Program-made: the position numbers and the translations under genes
Shown: piece by piece, positions 1 through 8,389 of the stretch
Layout of the letters: each line of letters begins with the position of its first letter
Position numbering within the stretch: position 1 is the stretch's first letter
The notes under the pieces: generated by a model
Told to the model about the DNA's origin: nothing
The model's input: only the letters and a program-made list of their open reading frames with translations
The model's database searches: none
From: CAZOWL01 sp964583605
Lineage (GTDB): Bacteria > Pseudomonadota > Gammaproteobacteria > Chromatiales > Chromatiaceae
DNA: 60,705 bases
Assembly (NCBI GenBank): GCA_964583605.1
Contig: CAZOWL010000012.1
Span: 1-60,705 of the forward strand
Direction: 5' to 3'

Positions 1-62
1 GCCATGCTCCAAGCCTAGCCTGTTTAATGCAAAATGCAAGACCTGACCCTAGGCCTCTACTT

Positions 63-169
63 AGCACCTTCGCTCCCTCGCCCTCTGGGAGAGGGTTGGG
101 GTGAGGGAACGATCAGGGACGAGGCGGCATTTCATCATCTGGGGTGGCTCGCCTCGTCCCATGATCGTT
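63..169 (+). repeat. Interspersed palindromic repeat, copy A
   Basis: This is a copy of a family seen seven times in the window. A leading segment (CGCTCCCTCGCCCTCTGGGA and a GGGTTGGGGTGAGGG run) is followed by an inverted repeat. The left arm AACGATCAGGGACGAGGCG pairs with a right arm ending CCCATGATCGTT, with one bulged base and a loop of about 30 nt. The left flank diverges from other copies. Its right end supplies the stop codon of the neighbouring Uma2 gene. Confidence 0.85.
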
Positions 170-704
170 AGCAGGACCATAACGAGGAGAAATCGAGGTC
201 AATGGTGCAGTCTGACAGCTCAATTGGGCAGGTTTCCCGATGGAAATCCCCGACCTTTAGATACTCTCCCTCAACCAGCCGGTACACCTTGGCCTTGGCC
301 TGGCTGGGATACAGCAGGATGTAATAGCCGACGCCTTCGTCGCGGTAAAGCTGGAACTTGGTTCGCTCATCCCGGTACGCGGTCTTAGTCGAGACGACTT
401 CAGCGATCAGTGAGGGCGCGCGGGCGATGCGATCGCCGTGGGGCTCGAAGCAGATGACGATGACATCCGGGCGCGTGACGGTATCCTCGGAGAACTCGAC
501 GTCGATCTCATACAGCGCCTCACAGTCCGTGCAGCTGCCGAGGGCCTGGGCGAGCTGGGCAAAGAAACGCCCGCTCAGCCGCTGATGCGTAACGCCTGGT
601 GACGGCGTCATGGCTAGCGGAATTCCATGGATCAGCTCCCAGTCACCCTCCCAGCGACGGTAATCGTCGAGCCTGTAATGCTCGAGCGCGGCGTCGGCAG
701 ACAT
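168..704 (-). CDS. Uma2-family (DUF820) putative restriction endonuclease-like protein
   Basis: This 178-residue protein has the Uma2/DUF820 fold signature of the PD-(D/E)xK nuclease superfamily. It opens with a tyrosine-rich stretch and the motif WELIHGIPLAM, followed by TRPDVIVI (Asp80) and LIAEVVS (Glu102), the usual metal-binding acidic positions. The start at 704 is preferred over 791 because GGGGGA lies about 8 bases upstream and the first 29 codons of the longer frame look non-coding. The role of the family is unknown; it is abundant in cyanobacteria and some phototrophic proteobacteria. The TAA stop is formed by the last bases of repeat copy A, so the repeat sits exactly at the 3' end and may have replaced the native terminus. 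No partner gene is nearby. Confidence 0.8.
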   Translation of the reverse strand: MSADAALEHYRLDDYRRWEGDWELIHGIPLAMTPSPGVTHQRLSGRFFAQLAQALGSCTDCEALYEIDVEFSEDTVTRPDVIVICFEPHGDRIARAPSLIAEVVSTKTAYRDERTKFQLYRDEGVGYYILLYPSQAKAKVYRLVEGEYLKVGDFHRETCPIELSDCTIDLDFSSLWSC

Positions 705-895
705 AGACCGTCCCCCATTCCGAAACTGAGGATATCCAACCTGGGTAAGAGTGCCCCGAGCACAACGGCTTGGCAAGCGCCACTCTGGCACACTCTGCCC
801 GGTGGGGATCAGCCGCCGGCCATCAGAATGCGCTCCGGTGCAGCGAAGGCCAAGTCCCGCCGTGGACCCGGAACGAGTGGTCGCGTGAGGAGCCG

Positions 896-1078
896 TCCGT
901 TCGCTGGCGCGCGATGGTGCTCACGCATTTCGGCGGCTACCCGACGTCATTGAACGCGGACACGCCCTATTTCGTGCCGCTCCCGGAACACTGGACGATC
1001 TAGGAGGGAGCCGCGTATCTGGCCCAGATGAAGCTGATCGACAGGAGCCACAGCATCATGGGGCTCAGCCTCATCTGA
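896..1078 (+). pseudogene. Remnant of a zinc-type medium-chain dehydrogenase/quinone oxidoreductase
   Basis: In one plus frame the residues VLTHFGGYPTSLN, then PLPEHWTI, a TAG stop at 1001-1003, then EGAAYLAQM resemble the segment of MDR-family quinone oxidoreductases that usually reads FGGYA...PLPE.W..EEGAA. The similarity ends within about 20 codons after the stop, and no cofactor-binding domain follows. I read it as a decayed fragment. The match is by eye and short, so this call is tentative. Confidence 0.3.
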
Positions 1079-1106
1079 CTCTTCGAGTAGGCCGACGATC
1101 GCCTGC

Positions 1107-1946
1107 CTACCCGGGCGCGCTCGGCGCTGCGCTAGCGAGCAGGTCAGGGCACCTCTTCTCTAGCTCCTTGGTCAGGGCGGCGAGGTCGACCAGGTCCCAA
1201 TCCGGCACCGGGATCTCGCTGGGCCAAGGCGCGCCCGGCGCGAAACGGCCGGTGCGCACTAGGGCCGTCCACATCCCGAGCCGCGCGGCGCCGGCGATGT
1301 CCGTATCCGGGCGGTCGCCGATCATCAGACAGGCACCGGCCGGACAGCCGAGCCGTTCGAGGGCCATCTCGTAGAGGAGCGGCTCCGGCTTGCCGATGAC
1401 GGTCGGCGTCAGGCCCGTCGCTGCGGCAAACGGGGCGACCAGGGCGCCGCCTCCGGGCAGGACCAGATGGCGGCCATCGCGCACCGCATCGACCGTCGTA
1501 TCCGGGTTGGTCGCGATCAGGCGAGCGCCGCATTGTAGGATCAGGTTGATGCCGATCGTCAGCTGCTCGAAGTCGAGCCCAGGCCCCTCGCCGACGACAA
1601 CGAAGTCAGCCCGCTCCGGGTCCTCGGTGCCGACCTGGCTGAGCGCGGCGTGCAGGCCAGGGGCGCCGACGGCAAAGAAGCGGAAGCCCGGGCGCCTCTG
1701 CGCCAGCCAGCGGGCCGTGGCCTCGCCCGAGGTCAGGATCGCCGCCGGCTCAAGGCACGGCAGACCCATTGCCGCCAGCTGCGCGGCGATCTCCGCGGGC
1801 GGTCGGATCGGGTTGTTGGTGACGAGGACGAAGGGGGTCGCTGCGAGACGCTCGAGGAAGGTCGCCGCCCCTGACAACGGCCGATCGCCGTGAAAGAGGA
1901 TCCCGTCCATATCGAGCAGGACGGCGCGTGGAAGGGGTCTGGTCAT
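1107..1946 (-). CDS. HAD-IIA family sugar/phosphoglycolate-type phosphatase
   Basis: This 279-residue protein belongs to the HAD superfamily, subclass IIA (NagD/PGP type). Motif I is LLDMDGILFHG, with nucleophile Asp12 and acid/base Asp14. VLVTNNP is the typical motif II region, with the asparagines seen in NagD proteins. A lysine in VIGKPEP is motif III, and MIGDRPDTDIAGA is motif IV with the Mg-binding aspartates. The cap lies between motifs II and III, as in class IIA. The substrate cannot be named. Phosphoglycolate is one option for an organism using RuBisCO, since 2-phosphoglycolate is made by its oxygenase reaction, but NagD-like nucleotidase activity is equally possible. The gene stands alone on the minus strand. 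Confidence 0.85.
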   Translation of the reverse strand: MTRPLPRAVLLDMDGILFHGDRPLSGAATFLERLAATPFVLVTNNPIRPPAEIAAQLAAMGLPCLEPAAILTSGEATARWLAQRRPGFRFFAVGAPGLHAALSQVGTEDPERADFVVVGEGPGLDFEQLTIGINLILQCGARLIATNPDTTVDAVRDGRHLVLPGGGALVAPFAAATGLTPTVIGKPEPLLYEMALERLGCPAGACLMIGDRPDTDIAGAARLGMWTALVRTGRFAPGAPWPSEIPVPDWDLVDLAALTKELEKRCPDLLASAAPSAPG

Positions 1947-2122
1947 AGCTTACCGACGACGGCCGATCGGCTATAACGCGCATCCGGCCCGCAATCTTCC
2001 AGCTGGCACGGCGCCCTCGTGATTTCCTGACCGAAGGACGAAGGTTTCCTGACTTTTCGATCTATTTCTCATAATCTTGCCACGATGGCCGAGCACTAGA
2101 GGATACTCCGCCAGTGAGTCGA

Positions 2123-2249
2123 CTAACGATCATGGGGCGAGGCGAGCCACCCCCGACCAGGAAACGTCGCCTCGCCCCTGATCGTTCCCTCCCCCCCATC
2201 CCTTTCCCAGGGCAAGGAAGCGAACGTGCTGCGCGGATTTCATTGTAAA
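2123..2249 (-). repeat. Interspersed palindromic repeat, copy B
   Basis: This full-length copy lies in reverse orientation. It starts with CTAACGATCATGGGGCGAGG and ends with GCGCGGATTTCATTGTAA. The inverted arms of about 19 bases are intact apart from one bulge. Confidence 0.85.
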
Positions 2250-2562
2250 GGCGTGGCCCGACGAGCGGCCCCGAGGCGATCTGGACAGCCTGCTGATCGT
2301 CACGCCAAGATCGCCCTGCTCGCGGGTCTTGGCGTCGAGATCGTCGACGAGTCTGACCGGGCGGCTAATTTGGTCTTGTGCCCGATCTCGACAACCAGCG
2401 CAATGGCGGTATTCATCGCGCGACCACGCCAAGCCCATTCGATCTCCGCTTTTCATTTTCGATTAAAGAGGATGCCATTCATGGCCCGCTCTTGATAAGG
2501 CGGACCTTCTCGTTGAGCACATCGACCAAAAGGCGATCGAGCTTTTCGCAAAACCGCCACTA

Positions 2563-2686
2563 CCGATCATGGGGCGAGCCGACCCACCCCGGACCACGAA
2601 ATGTCGCCTCGCCCCTGATCGTTCCCTCACCCCAACCCTCTCCCAGAGGGCGAGGGAGCGAACGTGCTTCGCGAATTTCATAGTAA
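2563..2686 (-). repeat. Interspersed palindromic repeat, copy C
   Basis: This is a second reverse-oriented copy, 313 bases after copy B. It ends with CTTCGCGAATTTCATAGTAA. The stretch of 313 bases between copies B and C shows no intact gene; short frames resembling a nucleotidyltransferase were too weak to call. Confidence 0.85.
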
Positions 2687-3307
2687 GGCAACGGACGCCA
2701 ACCGACATTCGTATCGGCTCATCCGATATCAAAGCCCGGCAAAATTCATTTGTGTCGCTCAAAATAAAACAGATATCCTGATAACCGATATTCAAACGAG
2801 CTGAATCAAGGCGTGAGATATATCTTCGCCAGCAAGCCCTCCAGTGTTAACTTGCCAATATTCCAATATTAGCAGGTTATTACTTGAATAGATCAACGGC
2901 ATTTCCGGATTCAGATTTCCGGATTCAGATTGAAAGAAAGTCTATTCGCAGCTAATCTGCTAGCCGAATTGTACAAAGCGAAAGATGATTCAGCTAAGGT
3001 AGGCTAAGCAAATAGCGTATTTCCAATTACGCAATGATACGTATCCGTTGACCGCCGCCCCGCGAATAAGATGAAGAGGCCACCGCCACTTCAAGCCCGC
3101 ACCAGAGAACGTCAAGAAAATAAGAGCACGGGGGAACAGAGGCCGCTGAGCCGGGGACCGGTGAGCTCGCCCTTGCCGATCCGTCTGCCGAATCGCACTG
3201 GGTCGGAGCACCTAAACTTAACAAAAATAGGGATCCCGGGGATAGCCGTCGGAACCCGATTCAGAAGAACAACAACGACAGCCAACACCACGCAACCGGA
3301 GGATGAC
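2687..3307. other. AT-rich non-coding stretch upstream of the response regulator
   Basis: From about 2690 to 3060 the base composition is clearly more AT-rich than the rest of the window. I see no gene. It contains a perfect inverted repeat AATATT-CC-AATATT at 2857-2870 and a perfect 14-bp tandem duplication at 2901-2928. It could hold the promoter of the gene at 3308 or be a remnant of foreign DNA. No sigma-54 -24/-12 element was convincing. Confidence 0.6.
2901..2928. repeat. Perfect 14-bp tandem duplication
   Basis: ATTTCCGGATTCAG occurs twice without a gap (2901-2914 and 2915-2928), about 380 bases before the response regulator start. It may be a paired binding site or a replication-slippage duplication. 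Confidence 0.8.
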
Positions 3308-4768
<1,461 letters not shown>

Positions 4769-4934
4769 CCAGCTGAGTCACCCTTCTCCAACGACGAAGA
4801 CGCAACGAACCTGGCCGGAGCGCTGACCCGTGAACAGCCGGGTCGCGAGCCGAGACGACTACATACAGGCCTCACCCGCGCGAGGGCTCGGCGCGCTGAT
4901 CCGATCCTGCTTGACGGCGCGCATGCCCTCGTCG

Positions 4935-5960
4935 TCAGCCGCCGGTCCTGTTCATATGCCGAAAGATGACCGGCTTGACGCTGAGATCGAAGTCATGACC
5001 ACGCGGCTTCAGATCCATGGCCGCCACGATCGCTGCCTTCACGCGCTCATCATCGATCGGATTGGCCCGCAGGGCACGACGCAGATCGGCCGAATGCTCC
5101 TGACCCAAGCACAGTAGCAGCCGACCCTCGGCTGTCACGCGCACCCGGTTGCAGTCGCCGCAGAAATTGTGGCTGTGCGGCGAGATGAAGCCGACGCGCG
5201 TCTTCTCGCCGGCGACGCGGAAATACTTCGATGGTCCGCCGGTGCCGTCGATGGTCGGCAGCAGCTCGAAATGCTCGTTGAGGTCCCGGCGAATCGCATC
5301 GCTCGAGTAGTAAGCCTCGGCGCGATCATGATCGCCGATGACGCCGAGCGGCATCTCCTCGATGAAACTGATATCGAGCCCGCGATCGATGGCGAAGCGA
5401 ACGAGCGCCACGACCTCATCGTGGTTGCGGTTCTTCAACACCACGGTGTTGAGCTTCACGCGTCCAAACCCCACGCGACAGGCCGCATCGATCCCGGCCA
5501 AGGTCTTCTCGATCTGCCCGAGACGGGTGATGCGGCGGAAACGCTCGGGCTTGAGGGAGTCCAGACTGATATTCACGCGCGTGACGCCGGCGTCCTTTAG
5601 GGCCTGGGCGTAGCGGGTCAGCTGGGTACCGTTCGTAGTCAGCGTGAGATCGCGAATCCTTCCTAGCTGGCCAAGCTGCTGGAAGAGCCAGATGACATTC
5701 GGCCGCACGAGCGGCTCACCGCCAGTCACGCGCAGCTTGGTGACACCGAGCTCGCTGAAGCATTTACCGATCCGGGCGACCTCCTCCAGCGTCAGGACCT
5801 GTTGGCGCGGCAAGAAGGTCATGTTCTCCGCCATGCAGTAGACGCAGCGCAGATCGCAACGATCCGTGACCGAAAGGCGAACATAGGTCACATGGCGTCC
5901 GAAGCGGTCGATGAGCTTGGCCTGGGAGGGCTCGTAGGAACTTGGGGACTCTCGTGTCAT
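4935..5960 (-). CDS. moaA: GTP 3',8-cyclase MoaA (molybdenum cofactor biosynthesis)
   Basis: MoaA is a radical-SAM enzyme that rearranges GTP to 3',8-cyclo-GTP, the first step of molybdopterin synthesis. The N-terminal radical-SAM cluster is seen in SVTDRCDLRCVYCM (CxxxCxxC). The SAM-binding glycine motif is VTGGEPLVR. The C-terminal second cluster is FCGDCNRVRVTAEGRLLLCLG. The protein ends in the essential Gly-Gly (NRTGG). I use the start at 5960, giving 341 residues; an upstream ATG at 5972 is also possible. The gene lies close to an operon with two molybdopterin enzymes (NarG and a second oxidoreductase) that need its product, although an 850-bp gap and a LysR gene separate them. It is convergent with the response regulator. 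Confidence 0.97.
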   Translation of the reverse strand: MTRESPSSYEPSQAKLIDRFGRHVTYVRLSVTDRCDLRCVYCMAENMTFLPRQQVLTLEEVARIGKCFSELGVTKLRVTGGEPLVRPNVIWLFQQLGQLGRIRDLTLTTNGTQLTRYAQALKDAGVTRVNISLDSLKPERFRRITRLGQIEKTLAGIDAACRVGFGRVKLNTVVLKNRNHDEVVALVRFAIDRGLDISFIEEMPLGVIGDHDRAEAYYSSDAIRRDLNEHFELLPTIDGTGGPSKYFRVAGEKTRVGFISPHSHNFCGDCNRVRVTAEGRLLLCLGQEHSADLRRALRANPIDDERVKAAIVAAMDLKPRGHDFDLSVKPVIFRHMNRTGG

Positions 5961-6811
5961 CAGTTGGACCAATCTGATAGTCGTATCGGTAATGGAGCGG
6001 TCGATGCTCGGCCAATCGTGGCACGGACGCCGCTGGCGCGGAGCGATTCGCTACCGAGCGATTACAGCAGTTTTCATGCCGTTTGCCTGCGCAGCAGACT
6101 AGCGCTCTGCAACACCCTCGATTCCGGCGCCTTCCGCTGCGTCAGCCTGATGCGATAGCGAGAAGCCGATTTCAAGTGGAACAGGGTGACCCGAACCTGG
6201 TCGCAATTCGGGCCATTTTGTCGCATGTCCCAACGAGCGCGGCGGCGCTGCGCGCAGGTCTATGCCGATGCGCATCGAGGTCGCAAGCTGCTCCGTGAAT
6301 GGAGGGGGTGCCCAGTGAAATCAGCATTGATCGGCCCCGCCAGGGCCCTCGCAGAGACGCCTGAGCCCGTGGCGCCGGTTGCTGGGGCCTGCCCTGGTGA
6401 TGGGCATCCACATGCTGGCATAACTCGTGCGAAAGTATTTCCTATGGTCTGCGCAAGCCAAAGCCGCAACGCATTACCAAAGATAGCAAGCTATGCCGTA
6501 ACGGCCGCCGTCCCGCATCTCCTCCCGCATCTCCGGCACGCCGATGCACCGCCGCAACAGGGGCCAGCGCCACAACAGGTGTCATCGGGATAGCCGTAAC
6601 AGGTGTGTCCTCCTCGTCTCACTCTCGTTGAGACGATCTTCAGCCCGGCGCCCGCCGGGCTTTTTTATTGTCCCGGCAAAAACGCCTCGCGCTCGCATCT
6701 CGAGCGAGTGTGATGACCGTTCGGGCGGGTGGCGCGCCACAACAGGCAGCGACGGATCTTGCTCAGATCTGACCTCTCACCTCACCCTCGCTGAGCGCCA
6801 TCTTGAACGGT
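5961..6811. other. Long intergenic region between moaA and a LysR gene
   Basis: These 851 bases lie between moaA and the end of the LysR gene. No credible protein gene was seen on either strand. The right part holds a strong plus-strand terminator (6642-6667) with no gene upstream to terminate, so a plus-strand small RNA may be present. The left part is the moaA leader, where gammaproteobacteria often carry a MOCO RNA element; I could not confirm one by eye. Confidence 0.6.
6623..6667 (+). terminator. Rho-independent terminator preceded by a second hairpin
   Basis: GCCCGGC-GCCC-GCCGGGC followed by six T residues (6642-6667) is a classic intrinsic terminator on the plus strand. Directly upstream is a short hairpin, CGTCTCA...TGAGACG. 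No plus-strand coding sequence precedes it, which suggests the 3' end of a small RNA. Confidence 0.8.
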
Positions 6812-7654
6812 TCAGAGCTCCTCGGTGATCTTGTGCAGTACCTCCAAGGCAAGGCCGAGAACCGGCGACTCGCTCTCGAGCGGGTAGACGACATAGGTCG
6901 GGAGACGGAACTGGGGACTGTTCGGCGCGAGGAACAGCCGTCCACGCTTGAGGTAGGGCTCGGCAATCCGCTCCGGAACGAAACAGGCACCGCCGTTGCA
7001 GAGGATTAGCTGCAGGCCGAGCCAACCGATATTCGCGAGCAGGGCCGGCCGTTCGAGGTTCGGATAGCTGGCGCTCTGCTGTGCGTAGAAGGCCGGGCCC
7101 CAGTCGATGTAGACGTAGCTGTCGTCCGGCTCTTTGTATTCCGGGTCGCTGCTCACCAGGATGAGCACCTCATCGAAGAGATGCTCGATATGCAGCCCGA
7201 TGCTGTATTGCGGCGTGTACATCAGCGCCGCATCCATGGTCCCCTCGACGAGACGCCGCATCAGGTCGTCCTCGAAGCCGATCTCGCTGCGGATCGAGAC
7301 GTCCGGTGCCCGCCGGCGCATCTCACCGGTCCAGCACGGCAGGAAGCCGTACCACAGCGCAATACGCGCCCCGAGCGTCAGGCTTGCGCGGAAACGGCTG
7401 GGCAGACCGACGTCATGCTTGGCCTGCTCGACCGTGAGGAGCAGGTTCTTGGCATGGCGCAGGAAGCGGCGGCCGGCGGGGGTCAGGACGGCACCGGCCC
7501 GGTTGCGCACGAAGAGCCGCGCACCCAGCAGGTTCTCGAGCGTCTGGATGCGGGCGCTGACCGTCGATTGGGTGACGTGGATGCGATTCGCCGCCTCTAG
7601 AAAGCTGCCATGGGCGGCCACCGCCATGAAGGTGCGCACCTGCTCGGTGTCCAT
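6812..7654 (-). CDS. LysR-family transcriptional regulator
   Basis: This 280-residue protein has an N-terminal winged helix-turn-helix (FMAVAAHGSFLEAANRIHVT, then QSTVSARIQTLE) and an effector-binding domain over about residues 90-280. The start at 7654 is the one that places the family's opening segment, MDTEQVRTF, at the N-terminus; the longer frame to 7753 adds 33 residues with no similarity to the family. The gene lies 111 bases downstream of the PuuD-like gene on the same strand and is last in the nar-type gene cluster. LysR regulators often control adjacent genes, so it is a candidate regulator of the cluster, but a co-transcribed 3' position is unusual for that. The effector is unknown. 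Confidence 0.88.
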   Translation of the reverse strand: MDTEQVRTFMAVAAHGSFLEAANRIHVTQSTVSARIQTLENLLGARLFVRNRAGAVLTPAGRRFLRHAKNLLLTVEQAKHDVGLPSRFRASLTLGARIALWYGFLPCWTGEMRRRAPDVSIRSEIGFEDDLMRRLVEGTMDAALMYTPQYSIGLHIEHLFDEVLILVSSDPEYKEPDDSYVYIDWGPAFYAQQSASYPNLERPALLANIGWLGLQLILCNGGACFVPERIAEPYLKRGRLFLAPNSPQFRLPTYVVYPLESESPVLGLALEVLHKITEEL

Positions 7655-7765
7655 GGCAACCTGCGTCGTGTTATGTCGCTGGAATCCGCCGGACGTTACC
7701 GAGCCGGCTGGCCGGCGGCAAGCGCCGCCCCCGGTGGGCAGCGCCGCCGACATCGGCTGCCGCGA

Positions 7766-8389
7766 TCAGAAGACCAGTCCATGCCGGGCCGCCACCATGA
7801 ACATCAGCATGGGGAGCGACAGCACGGCGTTGACGCGCGAGAAGGTCATCACCGTCTGCTTGGCCTTGGCCACCTCGGCGTCGCCCGAGACGGGCACGAG
7901 GCCCAAGACCTTCTTCTGATTCGGCCAGATCACGAGCCACACGTTGATTAGCAAGATGGTCCCGAGCCAAGCGCCGACCCCCATACGCAGCCCGTAACCG
8001 GGGGCCCCATCGCCGATCAATCCGAGACTGAAGACGTGCACCAGCTCACCGGTCCCGAGCAGATAGGCCGCCCCGGCCAGCCAGGTCACGACCGACGCCC
8101 AGCGGAACCAGACGAGCGCTCGAGGTACGACATACTTGCCGATCGCCGCGGGACCTGGCCCCCCTTGATCCGCCATCGCCGCACGCAGGGCCGGCATCTG
8201 CACGAAGTTGAAGTAGTAGAGCAGCCCGACCCAGATGATGCCGGCGACGATATGCACCCAGCGCCAAAACGCCAGTAGGTCGAGCTCCAGCCATGGTCCG
8301 CTCGTTGCCGAATTGACGAGCACGGCCAGGACGATCGAAAGAAGGATGCCCGCGAGCCAGACGCCTGCGATCGAGCTAAGCGGATTCAT
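7766..8389 (-). CDS. PuuD-like (urate hydroxylase domain) integral membrane protein
   Basis: This 207-residue protein has about five membrane spans and resembles the membrane domain of urate hydroxylase PuuD. WRWVHIVAGIIWVGLLYYFNFVQMP is the most characteristic stretch, quoted here only in part: WVHIVAGIIWVG. Unlike full PuuD it has no cytochrome c domain. The ATG overlaps the stop of the molybdopterin oxidoreductase gene (ATGA), and a strong GGAGGAG precedes it, so the two are translationally coupled. A plausible role is a membrane partner or haem-b electron carrier for the oxidoreductase; histidines in the first conserved helix could bind haem. Urate oxidation itself is not supported by context. 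Confidence 0.7.
   Translation of the reverse strand: MNPLSSIAGVWLAGILLSIVLAVLVNSATSGPWLELDLLAFWRWVHIVAGIIWVGLLYYFNFVQMPALRAAMADQGGPGPAAIGKYVVPRALVWFRWASVVTWLAGAAYLLGTGELVHVFSLGLIGDGAPGYGLRMGVGAWLGTILLINVWLVIWPNQKKVLGLVPVSGDAEVAKAKQTVMTFSRVNAVLSLPMLMFMVAARHGLVF

Noticed and set aside
792..1010. An intact small gene starting at 770
   Set aside because: It overlaps the divergent Uma2 leader, ends at a stop inside what looks like a dehydrogenase segment, and is better read as a remnant.
2250..2560. Possible nucleotidyltransferase/HEPN toxin-antitoxin remnant
   Set aside because: Only a few residues (RGDLDSLLIV) hint at it, in shifting frames. It is too weak to report.
2130..2795. Short frames with residues such as TPTLSQRARE
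   Set aside because: These are translations of the interspersed repeat, repeated at each copy, and not genes.
7766..8389. Functional urate hydroxylase
   Set aside because: The cytochrome c domain and purine-catabolism neighbours are missing, so only the membrane-domain resemblance is reported.
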